Source: Hyphomicrobiales bacterium (GTDB taxonomy: Bacteria > Pseudomonadota > Alphaproteobacteria > Rhizobiales > Xanthobacteraceae). Taken from it: a DNA stretch of 64,000 nt. Position 1 is the first letter of the stretch. Each line of letters begins with the position of its first letter. Below the pieces are notes generated by a model that saw only the letters and a list, made by a program, of their open reading frames with translations, ran no database searches and was not told where the DNA came from. The position numbers and the translations under genes are program-made. Positions 1-9,182 of the stretch are shown piece after piece. The stretch spans positions 1-64,000 of the forward strand of contig JACESF010000001.1 of the NCBI GenBank assembly GCA_013911975.1, read 5' to 3'.

Positions 1-93
1 GCTCCAGGTCGTTCATGACGGCGGCGACCGCCGCCACCGGCACCGACCCCCTCACGCTGCGCGCCCTCGCCGCCGTCATGAACGACCTGGAGC
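1..93. repeat. Perfect 27-bp inverted repeat at the window edge
   Basis: Bases 1-27 are the exact reverse complement of bases 67-93, separated by 39 bases. The right arm fits the coding sequence, where it encodes AAVMNDLERG. The left arm sits on the sequence edge. A fold-back or chimeric contig end explains this better than a natural hairpin. Confidence 0.9.
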
Positions 94-2924
94 GGGGCGG
101 CTTCGACGGCGGTGCCCTGGAGGACGTGGGCCTGAAGGACGGCACGCTGCGGGTGGAGAATGAAAGCTCCGGCCGCACCTATGTCTTCCAGCACATCTCC
201 GTGCGGGTCTCGCGCCCGCCCACCGGGGGCGCCGTGCTCGACTTCGCCTTCCAGGGCCCCAGCGGAACCGCCACCCTCACCGCCACCATCGGCCCGGAGC
301 GCCAGCGCGAGCGCACGCTGAAGATGGAAGTGCGGGACGTGGCCACCAAGGACCTGGTGAGCGCCTTCACCCAGGACTGGAAGCGCTTCTACATGGACAT
401 GCCGCTGGCCGCCGAGGTCAACGCGCGCATGAACGTGGACGGGCAGGTGCTCGCCGCCTCCGCCAGCATCAATTTCGGCGCCGGCCAGATCGGCAACGGC
501 GAGGACCCGCTCGAACGCTTCACCCTGGATTATCTGCGCCTGGGCCTGACCCTCGACCCGGCGCGCCGTGTCATCGTCATCAATCCGCTGGAGGCGGTGA
601 AGAACCAGAACCGCATCGGCCTCCAGGGCGAGATCGCGGTTCCCGCCCATTTCGGCGAGGACTGGACCTACCAGATCCGCCAGCAGCAGGTGGTGCTCGC
701 GGGGCCGGAAATGCCGGATCCTGCCCTGGTGGTGGAGCAGGTCTCCATCGTCGGCCGCTACATTTCCAGCGCCAAGCAGCTCACCTTCGAGAAGGGCCAG
801 CTCTACAGCGCCGCCGGCACGCTCGCCTTTTCGGGGCTGGTGGATTTCGGCATTCCGCTCCCCGCCATCCGGCTGGAGGCCACGGGTTCGCGCATGCCCG
901 CCTCCACGGTGCGCCGATTCTGGCCGGTCTCCATCGCCCCCCCGGCTCGTGACTATGTGCTCCAGAACGTCACCGCGGGCACCGTGGACGGCGTGCGCAT
1001 CAACGTGAACATGCCGCTGGAGCTGATCGGCCAGAAGGAAGTGCCGCTTCCGGACGACGCGGTGCATCTGGAACTCAGCGGCTCGGGCTTCCAGATCGTC
1101 GCCATGAAGGGACTGCCGCCGCTCCGGGATGCGCGCATCTCCGTGCTGGTGACTGGCCGCAGCGTACGCGCCGATATGCCGGAAAGCGTGGTCGTTACGC
1201 CCCAGAACCGCCGCCTCTCCTTGACTGACGGCACGTTCCTCATGGCGGACTATTTCCCCCGTGAGCCGCGCGCGCAGATCCAGGTGAAGATCAACGGCCC
1301 CGCCGATGCGGGCATCGAGATCCTCGGCATGGAGGCGCTGAAGGGGCCGACCGGCACCGCCTACGATCCCTCCACCACGCGCGGCAAGCTCTCCGCCCTG
1401 GTGCAGATCAACATCCATTTCCGCAAGGTGCAGGACCCGAAGGACACCGATTATTCGGTGGAGGCCACGCTGACCGATTTCGGAGTGGACGCGGTGTTCG
1501 CCAACCACCGCCTGGAAGGGGCGACGGTGGCGGTGTTCGCGACCCCCGGCGGCATCCTGCTGCGCGGCGACGGGCGCATCGCCGGCGCGCCCATGAATTT
1601 TGAGTATGAGAAGAAGAAGGACGTGGCCGACGCCAATGTGCGCGTCAACGCCACCCTCGACGACGCCTCCCGGGCGAAGCTCGGCGTCAATCTGCCGGCG
1701 GTGTCCGGTCCGGTCCTGGTGCGCCTGGTGGGCACCACGGACAATGTTGTGACAAAGGCCAATATCGAGCTGGACCTGACGGGCGCGCGCATCAACGATC
1801 TCGTCCCCGGCCTGACCAAGCCGCCGGGCAAGCCGCTGAAGGCGCGCTTCGCCTCCACCGATGCGGGCAAGACGGTGCGCATCAACGACCTTGTCCTGGA
1901 CGGGTCCGGCACCCTCATCAAGGGGTGGCTGGAGCTGGCGGATTCCGGCGACGTGCTGGGCGCCAATTTCTCCACTTTCCAGCTCAGCGACGGCGACCGG
2001 GCGAGCCTGACCGCCAACCGGGCGGGGGACGTGCTGAAGGTGAAGATCACCGGCGAGGTGGTGGACGCGCGCGGCATCATGAAGGGGCTGGTGGGCTCCG
2101 GCGGCACCGGCACGGGCAAGAACGCGCCGAAGACCCGGAATCAGGATGTGGACGTGGATGCCTCGGTCGGCGCGCTCACCGGCAACAATGGCGAGGTGCT
2201 GCGCCAGTTCGAGCTGCAGGTATCGCGCCGCGGCACCGATATCCGTAATTTCGCGCTGGTGGCGCGGGCGGGGCAGAGCGGCAACGTGGTGGGGGACATG
2301 CGCCCCTTCGCCAACCGCAACCAATTGGTGGTGAGCACCTCGGACGCCGGCGCGCTGCTGCGCTTCCTCGATGTCTACGCCAAGATCAATGGCGGCGACA
2401 TGTGGGTGAATATCGACCCGCCGCGCGAGAACGCCCCGCAGGAAGGCTCCATCAACCTGCGGGACTTCGTGGTGCGGGGCGAGCCGGGCCTCGACATCCT
2501 GGCCTCGGCGGCGCGGGATTCCTCCGGCCGCACCGAGCCCGGCACCGCCGCCTTCCAGAAGGCGCAGGCCAAGTTCACCCGCACGACCGGCTCCGTCACC
2601 ATCCGCGACGGCGCCATCTACGGCCCCGTGGCGGGCGCCACCGTGGACGGCACCATCGACTTCGCCGCCGAGCGCATCGCCATGCGCGGCACCTATGTGC
2701 CCGCCTACGGGCTCAACAACCTGTTCTCGAAACTGCCCATCATCGGCATGCTTTTGGGCGGGGGGCCCAATGAGGGCCTGCTCGGCGTGACCTTCGAGAT
2801 CGTCGGCCCCCTCAGCGGGCCGCGCCTGACGGTGAACCCGCTCTCGGCGGTGGCGCCGGGCTTCCTGCGCAAGATGTTCGAGTTCCGCGACACCAGCGTC
2901 GCGCCCCCGCCGCCGCGCCAATGA
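1..2924 (+). CDS. AsmA/YhdP-like DUF3971 envelope protein, 5' partial
   Basis: The frame is open from the first base, so the true N-terminus lies upstream. The first in-frame ATG is at 15, giving 969 residues. The body is a long series of beta-rich, low-complexity segments typical of DUF3971/AsmA-like proteins. The C-terminus has the family's closing pattern of VNPLSAVAPGFLRKMFEF and then a proline-rich tail. Known relatives (YhdP, TamB, AsmA) are envelope proteins that bridge inner and outer membranes and are tied to lipid transport; that role is inferred here by family. The expected N-terminal membrane anchor is not in the window. The first 27 bases are a perfect reverse copy of bases 67-93, so the first residues may be artefactual. 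The gene converges on tyrS across a terminator. Confidence 0.8.
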   Translation, partial: SRSFMTAATAATGTDPLTLRALAAVMNDLERGGFDGGALEDVGLKDGTLRVENESSGRTYVFQHISVRVSRPPTGGAVLDFAFQGPSGTATLTATIGPERQRERTLKMEVRDVATKDLVSAFTQDWKRFYMDMPLAAEVNARMNVDGQVLAASASINFGAGQIGNGEDPLERFTLDYLRLGLTLDPARRVIVINPLEAVKNQNRIGLQGEIAVPAHFGEDWTYQIRQQQVVLAGPEMPDPALVVEQVSIVGRYISSAKQLTFEKGQLYSAAGTLAFSGLVDFGIPLPAIRLEATGSRMPASTVRRFWPVSIAPPARDYVLQNVTAGTVDGVRINVNMPLELIGQKEVPLPDDAVHLELSGSGFQIVAMKGLPPLRDARISVLVTGRSVRADMPESVVVTPQNRRLSLTDGTFLMADYFPREPRAQIQVKINGPADAGIEILGMEALKGPTGTAYDPSTTRGKLSALVQINIHFRKVQDPKDTDYSVEATLTDFGVDAVFANHRLEGATVAVFATPGGILLRGDGRIAGAPMNFEYEKKKDVADANVRVNATLDDASRAKLGVNLPAVSGPVLVRLVGTTDNVVTKANIELDLTGARINDLVPGLTKPPGKPLKARFASTDAGKTVRINDLVLDGSGTLIKGWLELADSGDVLGANFSTFQLSDGDRASLTANRAGDVLKVKITGEVVDARGIMKGLVGSGGTGTGKNAPKTRNQDVDVDASVGALTGNNGEVLRQFELQVSRRGTDIRNFALVARAGQSGNVVGDMRPFANRNQLVVSTSDAGALLRFLDVYAKINGGDMWVNIDPPRENAPQEGSINLRDFVVRGEPGLDILASAARDSSGRTEPGTAAFQKAQAKFTRTTGSVTIRDGAIYGPVAGATVDGTIDFAAERIAMRGTYVPAYGLNNLFSKLPIIGMLLGGGPNEGLLGVTFEIVGPLSGPRLTVNPLSAVAPGFLRKMFEFRDTSVAPPPPRQ

Positions 2925-2930
2925 CGAAAA

Positions 2931-2955
2931 CGGCCCCGGTCATGGACCGGGGCCG
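2931..2955 (-). terminator. Rho-independent terminator of tyrS
   Basis: There is an 11-bp perfect stem (CGGCCCCGGTC with its complement) around a 3-base loop. On the minus strand it is followed by TTTTCGTC, so it terminates tyrS. It may also help stop the converging gene. Confidence 0.8.
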
Positions 2956-2984
2956 GTCGGCAAGCTCGAAATATGCGCCGTCGT

Positions 2985-4232
2985 TCAGGCGGCGGGGCGC
3001 AGCAGGACGTGCTTCTTCTTGCCCAGCGAGAGCTTGATGACGCCCTCGGAGGTCAGGTCGCGCTCGGTCAGCATCGCCTTCTCGTCGGTCACCGCCACGT
3101 CGTTCACCTTCAGCCCGCCGCCCTTGATCTGGCGCCGCGCCTCGCTGGTGGAGGCGACGAGCCCCGCCAGGACGAAGGCGTTGGCGGCGCCGAGGCCCTC
3201 GTTGAGCTGCGCCGCCGGAACGTCCACCGTGGGCAGGTTCATGGCGAGCGCGCCGTCCTCGAAGGTCTGGCGGGCGGTGGCCTTGGCCGCCTCGGCCGCC
3301 TCGCGGCCGTGCAGGAGCGCGGTCGCCTCGGTGGCGAGCACGTCCTTGGCGGTGTTGATCTCCTGGCCTTCCAGCGCGCCCAGGCGGGCGATCTCGTCCA
3401 GCGGCAGCTCGGTGAACAGTTTCAGGAAGCGCACCACGTCCTTGTCGTCGGCGTTGCGCCAGTACTGCCAGTATTCGTAGGGCGACAGCAGCTCGGCATC
3501 GAGCCACATGGCGCCGCCCGCCGTCTTGCCCATCTTGGCGCCGGAGGCGGTGGTGAGCAGCGGCGTGGTCAGCGCGAACAGCTCCAGCCCGTGCATGCGC
3601 CGGCCCAGCTCCATGCCGTTGACGATGTTGCCCCACTGGTCGGAGCCGCCCATCTGGAGCACGCAGCCGTGGCGCTTCGCCAGTTCCACGAAGTCGTAGG
3701 CCTGGAGGATCATGTAGTTGAATTCGAGGAAGGTGAGCGGCTGCTCGCGCTCCAGCCGCAGCTTCACCGAATCGAAGGTGAGCATGCGGTTGATGGTGAA
3801 GTGCGGCCCCACCTCCCGCAGCAGCGGGATGTATTTCAGCTCGTCCAGCCAGTCGGCATTGTTCGCCATGCGCGCGCCGCCGGAAAAGTCCAGGAAGCGG
3901 GCGAACACCTTGCGGATGGAGGCGATGTTGTCGTTGATCTGCTGGTCCGTCAGCATCCGGCGCGCCTCGTCCTTGCCGGACGGGTCGCCGATCTTGGTGG
4001 TGCCCCCGCCCATGAGCGCGATGGGGTTGTGCCCCGTGCGCTGGAGGGTGCGCAGCATCATGATGGAGAGCAGATGCCCCGCATGAAGGCTGGATGCGGT
4101 GGCGTCGAAGCCGATATAAGCGGTGATCGGCCCTTCGAGCGCCTTCTTGTCGAGGCCCTCCAGGTCGGAGCATTGATGGATGTAGCCGCGCTCATCCAGG
4201 GTGCGCAGAAGGTCGGAACGAAAAGAACTCAT
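2985..4232 (-). CDS. tyrS: Tyrosyl-tRNA synthetase
   Basis: This enzyme charges tRNA-Tyr with tyrosine in the cytoplasm. The 415 residues are the normal length for bacterial TyrRS. The class I ATP-binding signature is HAGH at residues 50-53, and the second signature is KMGKT at 233-237 within a GAKMGKT context. The tyrosine-pocket segment [11 protein letters not shown] is near residue 193. The last ~65 residues form an S4-type RNA-binding domain ([16 protein letters not shown]). The ATG at 4232 fits the family N-terminus. The gene diverges from the glycosyltransferase gene with only 34 bases between starts. Confidence 0.97.
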   Translation of the reverse strand: MSSFRSDLLRTLDERGYIHQCSDLEGLDKKALEGPITAYIGFDATASSLHAGHLLSIMMLRTLQRTGHNPIALMGGGTTKIGDPSGKDEARRMLTDQQINDNIASIRKVFARFLDFSGGARMANNADWLDELKYIPLLREVGPHFTINRMLTFDSVKLRLEREQPLTFLEFNYMILQAYDFVELAKRHGCVLQMGGSDQWGNIVNGMELGRRMHGLELFALTTPLLTTASGAKMGKTAGGAMWLDAELLSPYEYWQYWRNADDKDVVRFLKLFTELPLDEIARLGALEGQEINTAKDVLATEATALLHGREAAEAAKATARQTFEDGALAMNLPTVDVPAAQLNEGLGAANAFVLAGLVASTSEARRQIKGGGLKVNDVAVTDEKAMLTERDLTSEGVIKLSLGKKKHVLLRPAA

Positions 4233-4266
4233 ATCGGGCTCGAATGCCTAATCGTGGGGAAGGCGC

Positions 4267-5217
4267 TTGCTGACTAAGCCATCCGAGGATGCCCCGCCAC
4301 GTTTATGTGCGTGGAGCATCGCCGTGTTCGCCCGCAACGAGCGCGAAACCCTCGTTTCATGCCTGAAGCATATCGCGCGCGCGGTGGACGGGCGCGATGC
4401 GCATGTGACGGTGGTGCTGAACGGCTCCACGGATGGTTCGGCGCTGGCCCTGAAGGCGGCCGCGCCGGAGATCGCGGTGCCGTTCTCCGTCTATGAAATT
4501 CCTTACCCCGACAAGTCCAATGCCATCAACCAGGTGGTGCACCGCTTGAGGGCGCAGGCCAAGGTCTGCTTCTTCGTGGATGCCTACGCCATGATCACCC
4601 CCAATTCGTTGGCGGACCTGGCGCAGACGCTGGACGACAATCCCCGGGCGCTGGCCGCCGCCGCCGTTCCGAGCGCGGGGCGCAGCGCCGAAGCCATGCG
4701 GGCGGAGATGATGGTCAATCCCGGCCTGCATGGCTCGCTGTTCGCCCTGCGCGGCGAATTCGTGGCGCGCATGGCGGAGCGCAAGCTGCGCCTGCCGGTG
4801 GGCCTCTATCGCGGCGACGGGCTCATCGGCTCGGCGGTGATGCACGACCTCGACGCGCTGAACGTGCCCTGGACCAAGGAGTTCGTGGCCGTCGCGCCGT
4901 CCGCCACCTGGGCGTTCCGTCCGCTCTCCCCCTGGAACCGCGCCGACCGGCAGCGCCAGTGGAACCGCCTGCTGCGCCAGGGGCGGGGCGAGCTGGAGGA
5001 CATGGCCATCAAGCGCATCATCTATGAGGGCAATTACGAGGCCCTGCCGGAATTCGCCAGCGCCCTGGTGCGCTACCTCGTGAAGGAGGACCGGCCCGAG
5101 CTGATCGCCGCTCTGAAGCGGCGGCCGCTCGGCGTGCTGGCGGTGCGCGATGCCTTCCGCGCCAACGACCCGTCCGCGGAGGACATCCTCCCCCGGCTCG
5201 CCTTCTCCCGGTCCTGA
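4267..5217 (+). CDS. Family 2 glycosyltransferase
   Basis: This is a predicted cytoplasmic GT-A fold glycosyltransferase of 316 residues; acceptor and sugar are unknown. The N-terminal half has the GT2 pattern: a [10 protein letters not shown] start strand, [10 protein letters not shown] (nucleotide-sugar binding), and FFVDAY in the place of the usual DXD motif. No transmembrane segments are visible. The start is TTG, preceded by a strong GGGGAAGG ribosome-binding site; no ATG in the first ~100 bases would keep the motifs intact. It ends 5 bases before anmK, so the two are probably cotranscribed. The target could be cell wall or surface polysaccharide, which the anmK neighbour weakly supports. 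Confidence 0.8.
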   Translation: MLTKPSEDAPPRLCAWSIAVFARNERETLVSCLKHIARAVDGRDAHVTVVLNGSTDGSALALKAAAPEIAVPFSVYEIPYPDKSNAINQVVHRLRAQAKVCFFVDAYAMITPNSLADLAQTLDDNPRALAAAAVPSAGRSAEAMRAEMMVNPGLHGSLFALRGEFVARMAERKLRLPVGLYRGDGLIGSAVMHDLDALNVPWTKEFVAVAPSATWAFRPLSPWNRADRQRQWNRLLRQGRGELEDMAIKRIIYEGNYEALPEFASALVRYLVKEDRPELIAALKRRPLGVLAVRDAFRANDPSAEDILPRLAFSRS

Positions 5218-5222
5218 ACCTC

Positions 5223-6332
5223 ATGCGCGCCCTCGGCCTTATGAGCGGCACGTCCATGGACGGGATCGATGCCGCGCTTATCGACACGGACGGGGAGCGT
5301 GTGGACTGGCTCGGGCCGAGCCTCACGCTGCCCTATGACGCGCCCGACCGCCGCCTCCTCGCGCAGGCCATGGAGGACGCGCGCGGCCTGAACTCCCGGG
5401 AGGGTCGTCCCGGCGCCCTGGCGGCGGCGGAGCGCCTGATCACGGACCGGCACGCCGAGGCCGTGCTGCGCCTGCTCGACAGCCAGCGCCTGACCCCCGG
5501 AGACCTGGACGTCATCGGCTTCCACGGCCAGACCGTGTTCCATGCTCCGCGCGCGGGGCTCACCGTGCAGATCGGCCTCGGCGCCGAACTCGCCCGCACG
5601 CTCGGCGCGCGGGTGGTGGCGGATTTCCGCGCGGCGGACGTGGCGGCGGGCGGGGAGGGGGCGCCGCTGGTGCCGGTCTTCCACCAGGCGCTCGCCCGGC
5701 GGCTGGACCTGCCGCGCCCGCTGGCGGTGCTGAATGTGGGCGGGGTGGCGAACGTGACGGTGATCGGCGCGGGGGACCCCATCGCCTGCGACACCGGGCC
5801 GGGCAACGCGCTGATCGACGATTTCGTGCTGGAGCGCACCGGCATCCCCTGCGACGTGGACGGGCGGCTCGCCGCCGCCGGACGCGCGGACCGGGCCTTG
5901 GTCGAGGCCCTGCTGGACCATCCCTTCTTCGCTGCGCCGCCGCCCAAGTCGCTGGATCGCAACGCCTTCCGGGCCTTCGTCCAGGCGCGCGCGCATCTCG
6001 CGGACTATGGCACGCAGGACGGCGCGGCGACGCTCACCTGGCTGACGGCGGCGTCCGTAGCCGCCATCGTGCCGCACCTTCCCGAGCCGCCCGCCGCGTG
6101 GGTGGTGGCGGGCGGGGGCGCGCGCAATCCGGCGCTCATGGCGATGCTCGCGGAGTGCCTGGCCAAGCCGGTGCTGTCAGCGGACGCGGTGGGCTGGTCC
6201 GGGGACGGGCTGGAGGCGCACGCCTTCGGCTTCCTCGCGGTCCGTGCGCTCCGCGGTCTGCCGCTCACCTTTCCCACCACCACTGGCGTTCCGGCGCCGC
6301 TCACGGGGGGCGAGGTGTTCGAGGGGAGATAG
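5223..6332 (+). CDS. anmK: Anhydro-N-acetylmuramic acid kinase
   Basis: AnmK phosphorylates and opens 1,6-anhydroMurNAc released during peptidoglycan turnover, yielding MurNAc-6-phosphate. The 369 residues match the family. The N-terminus carries the signature [17 protein letters not shown] (phosphate-binding loop), followed by [10 protein letters not shown] and [18 protein letters not shown]. The mid-section has [10 protein letters not shown] and the sugar/ATP site [12 protein letters not shown], and the C-terminus has [12 protein letters not shown]. It starts 5 bases after the glycosyltransferase stop, consistent with one operon. Association of anmK with tyrS is common in this order. Confidence 0.97.
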   Translation: MRALGLMSGTSMDGIDAALIDTDGERVDWLGPSLTLPYDAPDRRLLAQAMEDARGLNSREGRPGALAAAERLITDRHAEAVLRLLDSQRLTPGDLDVIGFHGQTVFHAPRAGLTVQIGLGAELARTLGARVVADFRAADVAAGGEGAPLVPVFHQALARRLDLPRPLAVLNVGGVANVTVIGAGDPIACDTGPGNALIDDFVLERTGIPCDVDGRLAAAGRADRALVEALLDHPFFAAPPPKSLDRNAFRAFVQARAHLADYGTQDGAATLTWLTAASVAAIVPHLPEPPAAWVVAGGGARNPALMAMLAECLAKPVLSADAVGWSGDGLEAHAFGFLAVRALRGLPLTFPTTTGVPAPLTGGEVFEGR

Positions 6333-6373
6333 GCGCTTGCGCGTCTGGAATTGCGACATGGCAAGGTCTTAGC

Positions 6374-6390
6374 GCCGGATCCGATCCGGC
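6374..6390. promoter_or_regulatory. 17-bp perfect palindrome upstream of permease
   Basis: GCCGGATC-C-GATCCGGC lies 87 bases before the permease start and 42 bases after anmK. It has no T-tract, so an operator is more likely than a terminator. The regulator is unknown. Confidence 0.4.
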
Positions 6391-6476
6391 TGGAACGACA
6401 GGGCCGGAACGGCTCGAAAGGGATCGGCGCGGGGCTGGTTCCGGGATAAAAGCCGCGCAGGTGGCGGGGGGAGACT

Positions 6477-8120
6477 ATGCAAAGCAGGATGCATCGCGAC
6501 ATCGGGCTCGTCGGCCTGACATTCGTCGCGGTCAGCGGAATCATCGGCTCGGGGTGGTTGTTCGCCCCGCTGCTGGCGGTCCAGCATGCGGGGCCGGCAG
6601 CGCTGGTGGCGTGGCTCATCGGCGGCATCGCCATGCTGCTCCTGGCGCTGACCTTCGCGGAGATCTCGGCCATGCTGCCGGTGCCCGGCGGCGTTGCGCG
6701 CGTGCCCATGTTCAGCCACGGCAATCTCGTCTGCACCATGATGGGGTGGAGCGGGTGGGTGGGCTACACCACCCAGGCCCCCATCGAGGTGGAGGCCATG
6801 CTGCGCTATCTGGGGCCCCACGCCACCTGGCTCTATAGCGGGGGCGCGCCCGGCAACGATCTTTCGACCGCCGGCATCGCCGCCTCCATGGCCTTCCTCG
6901 CGCTGTTCGTGGTCATCAACGCGTTCGGCGTGAAGTTCTTCGCCTATGTGAACAGCACCATCACCTGGGCGAAGATCGGCATTCCCGCCATCCTCATCGT
7001 GACCCTGCTGACCACCCGCTTCGAGGTGGGCAATTTCACCGACCATGGCGGGTTCGCGCCCATGGGCTGGGCCGGCGTCATGAGCGCGGTGTCCTCGGGC
7101 GGCGTCATCTTCTCCTATATCGGCTTCCGCCACGCGGTGGACATGGCGGGCGAGGTGCGCAATCCCGGCTTCACCGTCCCCACCGCCCTCATCCTCTCGG
7201 TGGTCATCTGCTTCTTCATCTATGGCGGCCTCCAACTGGCCTTCATCGGCGCGCTGGAGCCGTCCGCCATTGCCGGCGGCTGGGGGCAGATCCGGCTGTC
7301 CAGCGATTTCGGGCCGCTCGGGGCCGTGGCGAGCGCGCTCGGCCTCATGTGGCTCGTGAGCATGCTGAACGTGGGCGCGGTGCTCGGCCCCATGGGCGGC
7401 GCGTTGGTGGCCACCGGCTCGTGCGCGCGCATCAGCTTCGCCCTGTCGGAGAACGGGCTGTTCCCGAAGATCATCGCCACCCTCTCGCGGGCGGGCGTTC
7501 CCCTGGCCGCGCTGATCATGAATCTCGCGGTGGCGGTGCTGGCCTTCGTGCTGCTGCGGTTCGAGGACCTGGTGAAGCTGAACGAGTCGGCCATCATGCT
7601 CTCCTTCGTGGTGGGGCCGATCGGCGTGGTGGCCCTGCGCCATCTCCTGCCCACGGCCCGGCGCCCCGTGACGCTTCCGGGGGTGCGGTTCATCGCCTGC
7701 GCCGCCTTCGTCATCACCACGCTCATCATCCACTGGTCCGGCTGGGAGACCGTGTGGCGTCTCGGCATCTGCCTGCTGGTGGGCGGCGTGCTGTTCGTCA
7801 CCTATGCCCGCACGCGCATCCGGGGCACGGCGGACCTGAGGGAGGCCGCCTGGCTGGTGCCCTATCTGGGCGGCCTCGGGCTCATCTCGGCGCTGGGGAG
7901 CTTCGGCGGCGCGGGTGTGCTCAAGGACGGACTGGACACGGCGCTGCTGGTGGCGCTGTGCGTGGGCGTGTTCTTCTACGCGGTGCGCTGCCGCCTCTCG
8001 CCGGAGAAGTTCCGCTCCTATGTGTCGGACGAGACGATCCTGGAGCACGGGATCGGCGAGCATGCCACGGCGCGGGTCGAGGATGCGCTGCGCCATCCCG
8101 GACGGCCCCCGATGCCGTGA
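6477..8120 (+). CDS. APC-superfamily amino acid permease
   Basis: This is a 547-residue inner-membrane transporter with about 12-14 hydrophobic segments. The first helix has the APC pattern GLTFVAVSGIIGSGWLFAP, where the GIIGSG break forms the substrate site. The later helix SYIGFRHAVDMAGEVRNP matches the conserved sixth-helix region of amino acid/polyamine permeases. The substrate cannot be told from sequence. The ATG at 6477 is preceded by a GGCGGGGGGAGA ribosome-binding site. The tail beyond about residue 500 is hydrophilic and probably cytoplasmic. It is separated from anmK by 144 bases that contain a palindrome, so it may have its own promoter. Confidence 0.85.
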   Translation: MQSRMHRDIGLVGLTFVAVSGIIGSGWLFAPLLAVQHAGPAALVAWLIGGIAMLLLALTFAEISAMLPVPGGVARVPMFSHGNLVCTMMGWSGWVGYTTQAPIEVEAMLRYLGPHATWLYSGGAPGNDLSTAGIAASMAFLALFVVINAFGVKFFAYVNSTITWAKIGIPAILIVTLLTTRFEVGNFTDHGGFAPMGWAGVMSAVSSGGVIFSYIGFRHAVDMAGEVRNPGFTVPTALILSVVICFFIYGGLQLAFIGALEPSAIAGGWGQIRLSSDFGPLGAVASALGLMWLVSMLNVGAVLGPMGGALVATGSCARISFALSENGLFPKIIATLSRAGVPLAALIMNLAVAVLAFVLLRFEDLVKLNESAIMLSFVVGPIGVVALRHLLPTARRPVTLPGVRFIACAAFVITTLIIHWSGWETVWRLGICLLVGGVLFVTYARTRIRGTADLREAAWLVPYLGGLGLISALGSFGGAGVLKDGLDTALLVALCVGVFFYAVRCRLSPEKFRSYVSDETILEHGIGEHATARVEDALRHPGRPPMP

Positions 8121-8167
8121 GGCCGAGCGGGTGTTCTCTGGCCCGCGCGGGATCAGCCAAAGAAAAA

Positions 8168-8194
8168 GGCCGGAGCGGCACTGCCGCTCCGGCC
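8168..8194 (-). terminator. Rho-independent terminator of the alpha/beta hydrolase
   Basis: An 11-bp stem (GGCCGGAGCGG/CCGCTCCGGCC) surrounds a 5-base loop. On the minus strand it is followed by TTTTTCT. It lies between the converging permease and hydrolase genes. Confidence 0.85.
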
Positions 8195-8222
8195 CTCGGA
8201 TGTCAGAGGCTCGCCCCGATGC

Positions 8223-8885
8223 TCAGGCGGCGCTGTCCTTGCGGGTGCCGGGCAGGCGCTTGTCCAGATAGGTGCCCACCACGCCCATGAGATCGTCGGT
8301 CTTGCCGTCGAAGAAGTGGTTGGCGCCGGGCACGATCTGCTGCTCGATCACGATGCCCTTCTGGGTCTTCAGCTTCTCCACCAGCGTAGCGACGGCGGTG
8401 GTGGGCACCACCGCGTCCTTGTCGCCGTGCACGAACAGGCCGGAGGACGGGCAGGGGGCCAGGAACGAGAAGTCATAGAGGTTGGCAGGCGCCGCCACCG
8501 AGATGAAGCCTTCCACTTCCGGACGGCGCATCAGGAGCTGCATGCCGATCCAGGCGCCGAAGGAGAAACCGGCGATCCAGCACGCGCGCGCGTCCGGGTT
8601 GACCGACTGCGCCCAGTCCAGGGCTGCCGCCGCGTCGGATAGTTCGCCGGTGCCGTGATCGAACGAGCCCTGGCTGCGCCCCACGCCCCGGAAGTTGAAG
8701 CGGAGCACGGAGAAGCCCCGATTCACGAACTGGTAGTACATATTGTACACCACCGGATTGTTCATCGTTCCGCCGAACTGCGGATGGGGATGAAGAATGA
8801 TGGCGATGGGGGAATTGCGGGTCTTGGCGGGCTGATAGCGGCCTTCGAGCCGCCCCTTCTCGCCAGTGAAGATCACTTCGGGCAT
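8223..8885 (-). CDS. Alpha/beta hydrolase (dienelactone-hydrolase-like)
   Basis: This is a 220-residue soluble single-domain hydrolase. The nucleophile elbow is GFSFG with Ser108. The likely catalytic Asp is Asp157 in HGDKDAVVP and the His is His190 in GANHFF. The HPHPQFGG segment near residue 33 is the oxyanion-side loop typical of this uncharacterised family. No signal peptide is visible. It diverges from the suf operon across 297 bases that carry an iron-box candidate, so it may share iron control. The substrate is unknown. Confidence 0.85.
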   Translation of the reverse strand: MPEVIFTGEKGRLEGRYQPAKTRNSPIAIILHPHPQFGGTMNNPVVYNMYYQFVNRGFSVLRFNFRGVGRSQGSFDHGTGELSDAAAALDWAQSVNPDARACWIAGFSFGAWIGMQLLMRRPEVEGFISVAAPANLYDFSFLAPCPSSGLFVHGDKDAVVPTTAVATLVEKLKTQKGIVIEQQIVPGANHFFDGKTDDLMGVVGTYLDKRLPGTRKDSAA

Positions 8886-9017
8886 GGCACCTGCGGAACC
8901 GGTTGGGCGGATCGGCGCAAATTGCAGGCGCGCCCTCAGGTCAGACCGGAGGTCACAGCACCCGCGAGGACGTCTACCCGCTGACGTCTTGACTTGGCCG
9001 GAGGGTCCGCCTATCTA

Positions 9018-9034
9018 TTTAGAATAATTCTAAT
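9018..9034. promoter_or_regulatory. Candidate iron control element (Irr box)
   Basis: TTTAGAATAATTCTAAT contains a perfect 7-1-7 dyad (TTAGAAT/ATTCTAA) centred on 9026. It matches the rhizobial Irr/ICE pattern TTTAGAA-N3-TTCTAAA. It lies between the hydrolase start (8885) and the desulfurase start (9183) in an unusually AT-rich patch. Irr control of suf genes is known in Rhizobiales. Confidence 0.7.
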
Positions 9035-9182
9035 TTTCCTCCTCAGGCGTGCGGATTTGTCGTCTGCAACCAGAGGATGGACCGGGTGAAGTCTGACGTA
9101 TGACCGAGAACGGGCGCAAATGCAAGCTTGGGCGCACGGCTGGCCGCACGGCGCCGGGCGGCCGCGCGGGAGCGTGTGCGCC

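Noticed and set aside
6369..8096. 575-codon minus-strand frame
   Set aside because: It is antisense to the APC permease, whose helices and APC motif are clear on the plus strand.
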